A DNA stretch of 6,662 bases from Thermomicrobiales bacterium (GCA_025928535.1 JAICJJ010000164.1:1-6662); one strand, 5' to 3'. Positions 1 through 5,492 are shown, numbered from the stretch's first letter. Program-made: numbers and translations. The notes: generated by a model from the sequence alone, not told the origin.

Positions 1-18
1 CAGTGAGCGGAGGAGCGG

Positions 19-1113
19 CTATCCGACCTCGATCACCGTCTTGATCCCGTCTTCGACCTCGGCGGCGATTTGCGCCGGGTCATCGAAGCCGTGGATGCGG
101 CGGGTGACCAGGCGTTCCGCCAGGCCGGGCCAGAGCGTTTCGAAGCGGCCGAGGTCTTCGACCGCCATTTCGAAATGTTCGCGCGAGGAATTGACGCTGC
201 CGACCATCACCTTGTTGCCGAGGACGAACGAGCGGTTCAACCGCGCGATCGGCAACTCCTTCGTTTCGTCGCCCCCGGTCAGGCTCAGCAGCGCCAGCAC
301 GCCGTTGTTGCCGAGCGCTTCCATCGCGTCGAACGCGAGATCGGCGACGCCGGTCGCTTCGAAGATCAGATCGACCGGCGGCAGCCCCGCGGCGATCTCG
401 GCCAGCGACTGCGCTCGCGTCGCGGCATACCGCGCGCCGGACGCTTCAATGAGGCGCGAGATCGCGTGCGGACCCGGCCGGCGGGCGACGGTGACGACAT
501 TCAAGCCGCGCGAGCGGAGCAGCAACGTGCCGAGGATGCCGATCGGCCCGGCGCCGAGCACGATCGCCGTTTTCGGCGACCACGACGGAATCCGCCGCTG
601 GATCAGCATCGCCTGCTGGAGCGCCTTTTCGACCACGCTCAGCGGTTCGGTCAGGATGCCGATTCGCTCCAGTTCGGCTGGCACCCGAATCAGATGCGCC
701 GGCTCCATCACGAACCGCTCGACCATGAAGCCGTGCGCGCCGATGATCCCGTATTCGGTGTAGGCAAGATCGGCGCACATGTCGGTTTGCCCGCTGACGC
801 ACGGGACGCAGCCGCCGGGTCGGCGCACCGTTGTCACGACCAGATCGCCGACCGCGACGCCGTCGGCGCCGGGACCGAGCGCTTCGACTTCGCCTAACAC
901 TTCATGGCCGAGGACGAGTTCGTTCGTGCCCGGCGGGGGCGTGCCGAACTGGCCGTGGATGATTTCCTGATCAGTGCCGCAGACGCCGACGCGGCGCACC
1001 CGCACCAGCGCTTCGCCGGGACCGGGCGACGGAACCGGCAGCGTCGTGCGATGGATGCTGCCGGCTTGGCCGGGATAGACGGCGATTCCAGCCATCGTGG
1101 GCGACGAAGTCAT
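19..1113 (-). CDS. Zinc-dependent MDR dehydrogenase, glucose 1-dehydrogenase type
   Basis: A 364-residue medium-chain dehydrogenase/reductase that probably oxidises an aldose (glucose or galactose) with NAD(P)+ in the cytoplasm. The catalytic zinc site is visible: Cys45 in GVCGTDQEIIHG, His70-Glu71 in LGHEV and Glu156 in LTEPLSVVEKA. The lobe RRPGGCVPCVSGQTDMC (about 97-113) has three cysteines with Gly in the third structural position, as I recall for archaeal-type glucose dehydrogenases rather than alcohol dehydrogenases. The Rossmann loop GAGPIG is at 187-192. The later VARRPG could favour NADP, but this is inference. The frame is open upstream to 1401, yet similarity begins near IAVYPG. 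I chose the ATG at 1113 because GGGGAG (1124-1119) lies five bases before it; an ATG at 1116 and another at 1095 are alternatives. It is divergent from rpsU. The exact sugar substrate cannot be told; another polyol dehydrogenase is possible. Confidence 0.85.
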   Translation of the reverse strand: MTSSPTMAGIAVYPGQAGSIHRTTLPVPSPGPGEALVRVRRVGVCGTDQEIIHGQFGTPPPGTNELVLGHEVLGEVEALGPGADGVAVGDLVVTTVRRPGGCVPCVSGQTDMCADLAYTEYGIIGAHGFMVERFVMEPAHLIRVPAELERIGILTEPLSVVEKALQQAMLIQRRIPSWSPKTAIVLGAGPIGILGTLLLRSRGLNVVTVARRPGPHAISRLIEASGARYAATRAQSLAEIAAGLPPVDLIFEATGVADLAFDAMEALGNNGVLALLSLTGGDETKELPIARLNRSFVLGNKVMVGSVNSSREHFEMAVEDLGRFETLWPGLAERLVTRRIHGFDDPAQIAAEVEDGIKTVIEVG

Positions 1114-1192
1114 CATTTCTCCCCGCGCGCGAGGCAACGGCGCGCCCGCTCGCTCGCGCCGGATCGCTCTGCGCGATGGCGCGCGACTGTCG

Positions 1193-1198
1193 TATACT
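1193..1198 (+). promoter_or_regulatory. Candidate -10 element for rpsU (TATACT)
   Basis: TATACT matches the sigma-70 -10 consensus at five of six positions in an otherwise very GC-rich intergenic stretch (1114-1308). No good -35 hexamer sits 16-18 bases upstream, so this is a hint only. It would give rpsU a leader of about 105 bases. The leader begins with a small hairpin (CCGCA at 1199-1203, TGCGG at 1209-1213). The core GTATAC (1192-1197) is its own reverse complement, so it could also serve the divergent dehydrogenase as TATACG. Confidence 0.35.
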
Positions 1199-1308
1199 CC
1201 GCATGGTCTGCGGCGTTCCGTCGCGGATGGTACCGCTTTTGGCTTTGAACATGTCGTCGGCCGGGGGCTTCGATCGCGCCGGCCATCGCAAAGGGGTGAA
1301 TCAGACGC

Positions 1309-1494
1309 ATGCGGGTGGAACTCCGCGATTCTGAAGGATTCGAACAACTGCTCCGGCGATTCAACAAAGGCATCGAACGCTCCGGGATCATCCGGGAGCA
1401 TCGACGCGGCCTGCGCTTCATCAGCGCACAGGAAGAAAATCGCGCCAAGCGCCGCAAGGCGGAACGCCGTCGCCGCCGCAACGCTTCGAGCTGA
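1309..1494 (+). CDS. rpsU: Small ribosomal subunit protein bS21
   Basis: A 61-residue, strongly basic protein recognisable as bS21, a 30S subunit protein near the anti-Shine-Dalgarno end of 16S rRNA that assists translation initiation. The family pattern is clear: a short N-terminal strand (MRVELRDSEGFE), then the helix LLRRFNKGIERSGIIREHRR (residues 14-33), then a basic helix ending KRRKAERRRRRNASS. Length fits the usual 55-70 residues. The start at 1309 is supported by AAGGGGTG (1291-1298) ten bases upstream. It is a single gene, divergent from the glucose-dehydrogenase-like gene. No U-rich terminator follows directly; a structured palindromic repeat begins five bases after the stop and might act as a 3' end. 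Recognition is by sequence pattern and I consider it secure. Confidence 0.93.
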   Translation: MRVELRDSEGFEQLLRRFNKGIERSGIIREHRRGLRFISAQEENRAKRRKAERRRRRNASS

Positions 1495-1499
1495 CGGAC

Positions 1500-1610
1500 T
1501 TCCCTCACCCCCGCCCCTCTCCCGCTGCGGCAGGAGAGGGGAACGAACCGTCTCCCCTCGCCCATCGCAACGGCGGGGAGCCCTTTGGGCTGCAGTCGGG
1601 GGTGAGGGAA
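1500..1610. repeat. MITE-like palindromic repeat with nested hairpins
   Basis: The ends form a perfect 14-bp inverted repeat: TTCCCTCACCCCCG (1500-1513) and CGGGGGTGAGGGAA (1597-1610). Inside lie three further hairpins: CCCCTCTCC (1514-1522) with GGAGAGGGG (1533-1541); CTCCCCTCGCC (about 1552-1562) with GGCGGGGAG (1572-1580), which needs a bulge; and AGCCC (1579-1583) with GGGCT (1587-1591), which competes with the previous one for 1579-1580. The whole can fold as a cloverleaf. From memory, CCCTCACCCCCG...CCCTCTCCC motifs are common dispersed intergenic repeats in high-GC bacteria. No transposase, no clear target duplication and no U-tract are present. It may end rpsU transcripts, but that is inference. 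Confidence 0.8.
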
Positions 1611-1780
1611 ATCGCCTTCGCTAAACCTCGACCCTACCCCGAACTACGGAGCAGGACTGCGGCCGGGTCAACCTCGATGTCAGCGCCGCGCCCAGTGCGG
1701 TTCGCTGTCAATTTTCGTCATGTTGATTGCAGCCGGATGCGCTCGTGATGATCTGACCGTGGCGGCGTCGCGATCGCCGC
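1611..1780. other. Intergenic stretch without a recognisable gene
   Basis: Between the palindromic repeat and the end of the minus-strand oxidoreductase gene I see no coding frame with protein-like composition and no RNA gene. GCGGCG (1762-1767) and CGCCGC (1775-1780) could form a six-pair hairpin just beyond the oxidoreductase stop, but no U-tract follows on the minus strand, so I do not call a terminator. Confidence 0.5.
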
Positions 1781-2734
1781 TCAACCGCGGTCAAGCAACT
1801 CCAGAACCGGCGCGAACGCTTCGACGCCGGCGACGGTCGGCGGCTCGAGCCAGACCTGGACGTGCCCGATGCCGATGGCGGCGTGGGCGCGCAGGCTGTC
1901 GGCCAGTTCTTCGGGCGTGCCCCGGATGAACGGCTCTTCCATGGCGGACGGCGGGTGCGGCCCGACTTCCATCACGATCGCCGCCGTCCGTTCGAGCGTC
2001 GCCGGATCGCGGCCGACCCGTTCGCAGGCGGCGTCGACCTCGGCCAGCAACGTCCGCAATTGGCCGAGGTCGTTGCCGAAATTGCTGAACCAGACGTTCC
2101 ACATGTCGGCGTAGCGGGCGGTGATCTCCATCATCCGCTTGCCGGTCGTGCCGATCAGGATCGGCGGACCTTGCGGGCGCGGGCCGCGCGGCCGCAATTC
2201 GGCGTCGCGCGCTTGCCAGTAGCGGCCGTCGAGGTCGACGCGTTCGCCATGGAGCAAGCCGGAAATGATCTGGATCGCTTCGTCGAACCGGTCGACGCGA
2301 TGGTCGAACGGAAAACCGAAGGCGCGGTATTCCGGTTCGTTCCAACCCGCGCCGAGGCCGAGGATCAGGCGGCCGTCGCTCACTTCGTCGAGCGTGTCGG
2401 CCATCTTGGCGAGCAAGCCGGGGTTGCGAAAACTGGCGGAAAGGACGAGCGGGCCGATTTCGACCCGTTCGGTGACGGCGGCCAGAGCGGTCAGCAAGGT
2501 CCACCCTTCCCAGACGCCGCGGACCTCGACCTGCACCGCGCCGTCCGACGGGGTGTCAGCGTTGGGCCGGTGGATCAGATGATCGGTGATCCAGACGGAA
2601 TCGAACCCGGCCGCTTCCGCCGCGCGCGCCATCACGGCGATCTCGCGCCAGCGCGGCATGCGTTCGTCGACTTGCCCCTCGGTGTCCGGCAACAGCACGC
2701 CGACTTTCAGCGGCCGGGCGCGGCGAGCGGTCAT
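1781..2734 (-). CDS. LLM-class flavin-dependent oxidoreductase
   Basis: A 317-residue luciferase-like monooxygenase-fold (TIM barrel) enzyme, probably using coenzyme F420 or FMN in the cytoplasm. Landmarks are VGVLLP (11-16) in the first strand, FDSVWITDHL (44-53), VEIGPLVLSASFRNP (91-105), the signature GRLILGLGAGWNEPEYRAFG (121-140), and the tail GTPEELADSLRAHAAIGIGH (282-301). Length is usual for F420-dependent LLM proteins. The frame is open upstream to 2872, but that part only translates repeat DNA. The ATG at 2734 has a perfect AGGAGG (2748-2743) eight bases upstream, which decides the start. A candidate promoter lies at 2780-2808, beside the palindromic repeat. The substrate cannot be predicted: members act on alcohols, imines, sugar phosphates or sulfonates. 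The F420-versus-FMN choice is not resolved. Confidence 0.9.
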   Translation of the reverse strand: MTARRARPLKVGVLLPDTEGQVDERMPRWREIAVMARAAEAAGFDSVWITDHLIHRPNADTPSDGAVQVEVRGVWEGWTLLTALAAVTERVEIGPLVLSASFRNPGLLAKMADTLDEVSDGRLILGLGAGWNEPEYRAFGFPFDHRVDRFDEAIQIISGLLHGERVDLDGRYWQARDAELRPRGPRPQGPPILIGTTGKRMMEITARYADMWNVWFSNFGNDLGQLRTLLAEVDAACERVGRDPATLERTAAIVMEVGPHPPSAMEEPFIRGTPEELADSLRAHAAIGIGHVQVWLEPPTVAGVEAFAPVLELLDRG

Positions 2735-2742
2735 GCGCGATT

Positions 2743-2748
2743 CCTCCT
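2743..2748 (-). promoter_or_regulatory. Ribosome binding site that fixes the LLM oxidoreductase start
   Basis: The minus strand reads AGGAGG followed by eight bases and the ATG at 2734. This strong site shows that the in-frame codons further upstream, which translate repeat DNA into LDSSTPRLLDS-like peptides, are not part of the protein. Confidence 0.85.
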
Positions 2749-2779
2749 GGGTCACGGCCGGGGCGGCTGATGCGGCTGA

Positions 2780-2808
2780 GTTGAACCACACCGGCGCGGC
2801 GGCGTCAA
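2780..2808 (-). promoter_or_regulatory. Candidate promoter of the LLM oxidoreductase gene
   Basis: On the minus strand TTGACG (2808-2803, five of six to the -35 consensus) is followed 17 bases later by TTCAAC (2785-2780, only three of six to the -10 consensus). Spacing and position about 45 bases before the start codon are right, but the -10 is poor. The palindromic repeat begins five bases upstream of the -35. Confidence 0.3.
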
Positions 2809-2819
2809 TGACGTGAGTC

Positions 2820-2851
2820 GAGTCGAGGAGTCGAGGAGTCGAGGAGTCGAG
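2820..2851 (+). repeat. Tandem 8-bp repeat, four copies of GAGTCGAG
   Basis: Four perfect head-to-tail copies occur at 2820-2827, 2828-2835, 2836-2843 and 2844-2851, with a partial copy GAGTC at 2815-2819. Exact 8-bp periodicity suggests copy number could vary by slippage. It forms the left arm of the compound palindrome. Confidence 0.95.
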
Positions 2852-2867
2852 CCGGCGCCCCGCCATT

Positions 2868-2935
2868 GTCATTCCGAGCGAAGTCGAGGAATCTCGTCAT
2901 TCCCGGATACAGAGAACGAGGTGTCTCGACATGAC
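2868..2935. repeat. Degenerate GTCATTCCGAGCG-type dispersed repeat
   Basis: It begins GTCATTCCGAGCGAAGTCGA (2868-2887) and ends CTCGACATGAC (2925-2935). Arms that can pair are GTCAT/ATGAC (2868-2872, 2931-2935), GTCGAG/CTCGAC (2883-2888, 2925-2930) and CTCGT/ACGAG (2893-2897, 2916-2920). The left arm carries ten extra bases, TCCGAGCGAA, with no partner on the right, which suggests the right arm lost its copy. From memory, GTCATTCCGAGCG(A/C)AG...GAGGAATCTC sequences are widely dispersed in bacterial genomes. Confidence 0.65.
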
Positions 2936-2956
2936 GCTGGCGGTCGCATGCCACTC

Positions 2957-2972
2957 CTCGACTCCTCGACTC
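2957..2972 (-). repeat. Two inverted copies of the 8-bp unit
   Basis: CTCGACTC occurs twice (2957-2964, 2965-2972), the reverse complement of the GAGTCGAG units at 2820-2851. After an interruption (2973-2976) the arm ends with CGACTCAC (2977-2984), which mirrors the left boundary. Confidence 0.9.
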
Positions 2973-2980
2973 GTCCCGAC

Positions 2981-3382
2981 TCACGGCCGTCGCAGCAAGA
3001 TCACCAGCAGCAGGGAAAGCGCGGCGACGACGACCACGAACAGCGTCGCGCCGATGACCGAGCGATTCGCGGGGCGATAGGCCGCCGCTTCGATCCGGTT
3101 GCGGCTCTGGATGAAGCGAATGCAGCCGACGATCGTCGTCAGCGCCCCGCCGCCGATCAGGATCGCGGCGAAACTCGACACGATCGGGAAGTCCGGAACC
3201 AGTTGCCGGTCGCGCGCGATGAACTGGGCCGACCCGATGCCGATGACGATCAGGCCGAGTCCCGTGCGTTGCCACGCGAGAAAGGTCCGCTCGTTGGCCA
3301 GGTGCGTGCGGGCGCGGGAATCGGCGTCGATCTTGGCCAGGGGGCCGGCCGCCTGAGCGGCGTCGTTCGGCGCGCCGATCAT
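2981..3382 (-). CDS. DUF202/YidH-family membrane protein
   Basis: A 133-residue integral membrane protein of unknown function. The DUF202 signature is clear: RTHLANERTFLAWQRTGLGL (25-44) running into the first membrane segment (about 41-55), followed by segments at about 66-88 and 107-130, with a short basic end (LLRRP). The start ATG (3382-3380) overlaps the stop TGA (3381-3379) of the DinB/ClbS-like gene as ATGA, and no good ribosome binding site precedes it, so translation is probably coupled to that gene. The stop TGA (2983-2981) lies inside the terminal inverted repeat of the palindromic element, so the present C-terminus may have been set by the repeat. The family assignment is firm; no biochemical role can be given. 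Confidence 0.9.
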   Translation of the reverse strand: MIGAPNDAAQAAGPLAKIDADSRARTHLANERTFLAWQRTGLGLIVIGIGSAQFIARDRQLVPDFPIVSSFAAILIGGGALTTIVGCIRFIQSRNRIEAAAYRPANRSVIGATLFVVVVAALSLLLVILLRRP

Positions 3383-3891
3383 TTGCCGGCCGCGAGCCAG
3401 CGGCGGATGTCCGATTCGTGTTCGTCATGCCAGTGGCCGAACAACTCGCCATCGACAATGGCGGTGCCGACCGCCTGTCCCTCCATCCATGCGAAGCGGT
3501 TCGGATCGGCGAGCGCCTCGTCCGGCAGCATCTGGACGATTTCCGCCAGTCGCGCAAAGCGCTCCCGTGATGCTTCGATGACGTCGCCAAGCAGACGATC
3601 GCGGTTTTGCTCATAGATCCAGGCGTTGATCGCATCGTCGTCGTCGCCGAGGTCGGCGGGCCAGGGATCGGCCGGTTCCGGGCGGCCGCCGGCGGCGGCT
3701 TCGAGTCGGGCGAGCGTTTGCGCGTTCCAGCCGTTCAGATGGGCGACCAGGTCCTTGAAGGTCCAGTCGCCCCATGCGCCCGGTTCGGTCATCCGCCGCT
3801 CGCCGACCTCGGCCAGCAACGCTTCCCAGGCGGCGCGCTCCCGCTCCACCGCCGTCAGCATCTCGCCCTTGCTTCGATTGGTCGTAGTCAT
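3379..3891 (-). CDS. DinB/ClbS-like four-helix-bundle protein
   Basis: A 170-residue soluble protein resembling the DinB/ClbS-DfsB superfamily, small four-helix bundles that often bind a metal through three histidines and include thiol-dependent transferases, hydrolases and the ClbS protection protein. Visible landmarks are KGEMLTAVERERAAWEALLA (helix 1, about 8-27), GDWTFKDLVAHLNGW (41-55, with the family-typical W.KD..AH and His51), and FGHWHDEHESDIRRWL (151-166, His153, His155 and His158 as candidate ligands). The start at 3891 is supported by GGAAGGAG (3907-3900) eight bases upstream; the longer open frame is antisense to DoxX and not credible. It is first in a two-gene unit with the DUF202 gene and divergent from DoxX. 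The superfamily is likely, but the specific activity is unknown. Confidence 0.8.
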   Translation of the reverse strand: MTTTNRSKGEMLTAVERERAAWEALLAEVGERRMTEPGAWGDWTFKDLVAHLNGWNAQTLARLEAAAGGRPEPADPWPADLGDDDDAINAWIYEQNRDRLLGDVIEASRERFARLAEIVQMLPDEALADPNRFAWMEGQAVGTAIVDGELFGHWHDEHESDIRRWLAAGK

Positions 3892-3974
3892 CTTCGCCGC
3901 TCCTTCCCCGCTTCGCCATTTTGCGCCGACGCCGCCCCGTTCGCACGATCCGGACCCGTGCGCCCGCCGGTCTT

Positions 3975-4006
3975 GGCGCCATCCATGCCTGACCACGCAT
4001 GGCGCC
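3975..4006. repeat. Inverted repeat in the DinB-like/DoxX divergent intergenic region
   Basis: GGCGCCAT (3975-3982) and ATGGCGCC (3999-4006) are perfect 8-bp inverted arms separated by 16 bases. An alternative pairing is CCATGC (3983-3988) with GCATGG (3997-4002). It lies between the two divergent start codons, where an operator or a leader hairpin would be expected. No recognisable -10/-35 pair was found for either gene in 3892-4068. Confidence 0.5.
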
Positions 4007-4055
4007 CGCCCGGCGACGACGGCGAGATCGCGGTCGGGGTTGACGGGCCCATGAT

Positions 4056-4063
4056 GGAGGTGG
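4056..4063 (+). promoter_or_regulatory. Ribosome binding site that fixes the DoxX start
   Basis: GGAGGTGG places the GGAGG core eight bases before the ATG at 4069. The site overlaps the earlier in-frame ATGs at 4051 and 4054, which have only a distant GGGG ahead of them, so 4069 is the preferred start. Confidence 0.75.
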
Positions 4064-4068
4064 ACGCG

Positions 4069-4692
4069 ATGGCGACCATGCGCGCGCTGGTTCCGTTCGA
4101 CGAAGTCGACGAGGTGGACGAAGATCGGATCACCGAGGTGGTCGAATGGGATGAAGAAGACAACCCCGCGGCTGATCTCGGCTTGCTGGTGCTCCGGCTC
4201 GCCGTCGGCGGCCTGCTGGCCGGCCACGGGGCGCAAAAGCTGTTCGGCGCCTTCGGCGGGAATGGCTTGCAAGGGACGGCCGGCTGGCTCGAATCGATGG
4301 GGCTCAAGCCGGGCGACCGCTGGGCGCTGCTGGCGGGATTGTCGGAATTCGGCGGCGGCGTGCTGACGGCGCTCGGCTTCCTGCACCCGCTCGGCCCGAT
4401 CGCGACCACCGGGGCGATGTCGCTGGCGGCGTTCCACGTCCATGCCGGCAAGCCGATCTGGAACACGGCCGGCGGCGCCGAATTGCCGGTGACGAACATG
4501 TCCGCCGCGGTCGCGCTGGCGCTGGCTGGCCCGGGCCGGCTGTCGCTCGACGAACTGCTCGGCGTGCACTTGCCGCGCGAGGTTGGGGTGCTGGCGGCGC
4601 TCGGCGTCGCGGCCGGCTTCGGCTACGCGCAGCGGGAGATGAGCATGGCGTCCGACGGCCAATCGGACCAGACCGCGCAAGCCGCCGACTGA
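4069..4692 (+). CDS. DoxX-family membrane protein with acidic N-terminus
   Basis: A 207-residue integral membrane protein of the DoxX family, whose members are tied to quinone or thiol redox chemistry (for example thiosulfate:quinone oxidoreductase subunits), although most are uncharacterised. The family core starts at LGLLVLRLAVGGLLAGHGAQ (38-57) and continues with KLFGAFGG, a central hydrophobic region around LLAGLSEFGGGVLTALGFLH, then GAMSLAAFHVHAGKP. About four membrane segments are expected, the last near VGVLAALGVAAGFGYA. Ahead of the core is an unusual leader of about 36 residues with 14 acidic and one basic residue between 11 and 36 (FDEVDEVDEDR, EWDEED). The gene ends 15 bases from the convergent C39 gene with no visible terminator. 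The family is firm; the function in this organism is unknown. Confidence 0.88.
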   Translation: MATMRALVPFDEVDEVDEDRITEVVEWDEEDNPAADLGLLVLRLAVGGLLAGHGAQKLFGAFGGNGLQGTAGWLESMGLKPGDRWALLAGLSEFGGGVLTALGFLHPLGPIATTGAMSLAAFHVHAGKPIWNTAGGAELPVTNMSAAVALALAGPGRLSLDELLGVHLPREVGVLAALGVAAGFGYAQREMSMASDGQSDQTAQAAD

Positions 4693-4707
4693 CCGATTCG
4701 ATCGTGC

Positions 4708-5349
4708 TCACTGCGGTCCGACCGCGAGCGACATCCCGTCGAGGACGTTCCACAACGTCATGAAGTCGTCCCACGAGAGGAAGCGGTCGGTCCCCGTGGC
4801 CGGGTCGGAGACGTAGACGCCGTTCGCGTCGTAGCCGTAGGCGACGACGACATGTTCGCCGGCGGCGAGCTGGTACGAGGTTCCGTCGGTTTCGGCCCAG
4901 TAGGCGTCGTTGCCGAAATCGCCGATCCAGACAAGTGTCGGGAAGCCCTGGTCGAGGCGGGCGGTCAGCGCCGAGGCGTCGCCTTGGGCGTAGAAGACGT
5001 CGCCCCAGAAGCCGAAATTCGGCAAGGCGGCCGCGAGCGGTTCGGCGTAGACGCCGTAGTCGTCGGTGTTGCCCCAGGGGCCGTTGATGTCGCCGCGGAA
5101 GCCCCAGTGCGGATTGTCCGACCAGCCGACGAGATCGTCGAATTGATATTCCGAGACCCACGTTCCGTACGCGCCCATCGCGATGACGAGGGCGGCGTAT
5201 TCGCAACTGAGATTGCGCTGCTGCTGGTAGGTCGGCACCCAGAACGAGGTTCCCCAGCCGCCGCTGTCTTGCGCCGCGGCGGGAACGACGGCGGGGCCCG
5301 CCACGACCGCGATCATCGCGATCGCGACGGCGAGGAGACGCATGCGCAT
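4708..5349 (-). CDS. Secreted C39-like cysteine peptidase
   Basis: A 213-residue exported papain-like peptidase of the peptidase_C39_2 type. A Sec signal peptide is visible (MRMRLLAVAI, a hydrophobic core, then VVPAAAQ; cleavage likely near residues 26-27). The mature part has the active-site block YQQQRNLSCEYAAL (41-54), with Cys49 as nucleophile and Gln43 or Gln44 for the oxyanion hole, His166 in AAGEHVVVAYGY and Asp182 in VSDPATG. The region GWSDNPHWGFRGDINGPWG followed by DDYGVYAEPL is typical of the LSCE subfamily. GGGAG (5361-5357), seven bases upstream, supports the ATG at 5349. It follows the L,D-transpeptidase gene on the same strand after 143 bases, suggesting a shared envelope role such as cleaving peptides or cell-wall proteins. 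The substrate is not known. Confidence 0.87.
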   Translation of the reverse strand: MRMRLLAVAIAMIAVVAGPAVVPAAAQDSGGWGTSFWVPTYQQQRNLSCEYAALVIAMGAYGTWVSEYQFDDLVGWSDNPHWGFRGDINGPWGNTDDYGVYAEPLAAALPNFGFWGDVFYAQGDASALTARLDQGFPTLVWIGDFGNDAYWAETDGTSYQLAAGEHVVVAYGYDANGVYVSDPATGTDRFLSWDDFMTLWNVLDGMSLAVGPQ

Positions 5350-5492
5350 CGAGATTCTCCCAATTCGGCGACGCCGCGGCCGGCTCGTCTGACGGCGAGT
5401 CAGTCGTTCGCGTGCTTGGCCTGTCCCTGCGTCCCCATCGATCGCCTTGGCGACATACGGCAGATTGCGTGCCGCGGCGCATGGGTCGGCGG
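5350..5492 (-). promoter_or_regulatory. Structured leader between the L,D-transpeptidase and C39 genes
   Basis: No gene is visible here. Read on the minus strand, two ACGCA boxes (GCACGCA at 5472-5466; GGGGACGCA at 5436-5428) flank a segment that can form an imperfect hairpin with the core TCGC-CAAG-GCGA. A second, perfect 5-bp hairpin (CTGAC/GTCAG, 5389-5403) lies closer to the gene. No -10/-35 pair stands out and no U-tract is seen. It may be a 5' leader with regulatory structure, or simply an intercistronic gap. Confidence 0.3.

Larger units (their letters stand above)
2813..2984. repeat. Compound palindromic repeat element
   Basis: A 172-bp structure bounded by GTGAGTCG (2813-2820) and its exact reverse complement CGACTCAC (2977-2984). 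The left arm holds four tandem GAGTCGAG units and the right arm holds two of the reverse complement CTCGACTC, so long stretches of the arms can pair. The centre (2868-2935) is a different dispersed-repeat type. The element fills most of the gap between the DUF202 and LLM oxidoreductase genes. No transposase is present and I see no target-site duplication. The structure is directly visible; mobility is inference. Confidence 0.8.

Noticed and set aside
70..897. Long plus-strand open frames opposite the dehydrogenase gene
   Set aside because: They are antisense shadows in high-GC DNA. The minus-strand protein has all the expected dehydrogenase motifs.
1762..1780. Intrinsic terminator of the LLM oxidoreductase gene
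   Set aside because: A six-pair GC hairpin exists just past the stop, but no U-tract follows on the minus strand.
1862..2770. A 302-codon plus-strand open frame opposite the LLM oxidoreductase
   Set aside because: It has no recognisable domain and an Arg/Gly/Asp-rich shadow composition, while the minus-strand frame matches the LLM family throughout.
2735..2872. Longer N-terminus for the LLM oxidoreductase starting at 2872
   Set aside because: The extra 46 residues translate repeat DNA (LDSSTPRLLDST) and precede a perfect AGGAGG and ATG; the family starts at VGVLLP a few residues after that ATG.
2813..2984. CRISPR-like array
   Set aside because: The units are only 8 bp and directly abutting, with no spacers, and the copies are inverted at the other end. 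This is a tandem/palindromic repeat, not a CRISPR array.
3607..4068. Upstream open-frame extension of the DoxX gene
   Set aside because: It runs antisense to the DinB/ClbS-like gene, has no membrane or domain pattern, and the ribosome binding site at 4056-4063 points to the ATG at 4069.
3892..4680. Upstream open-frame extension of the DinB/ClbS-like gene
   Set aside because: It is antisense to DoxX, with Arg/Gln-rich shadow composition. A good ribosome binding site lies just before the ATG at 3891.
5350..5492. Clear c-di-GMP-I (GEMM) riboswitch
   Set aside because: Two ACGCA boxes and a hairpin are present, but the conserved GGCAAACC segment and its pairing with the 3' GCC are missing. It is kept only as a low-interest finding.
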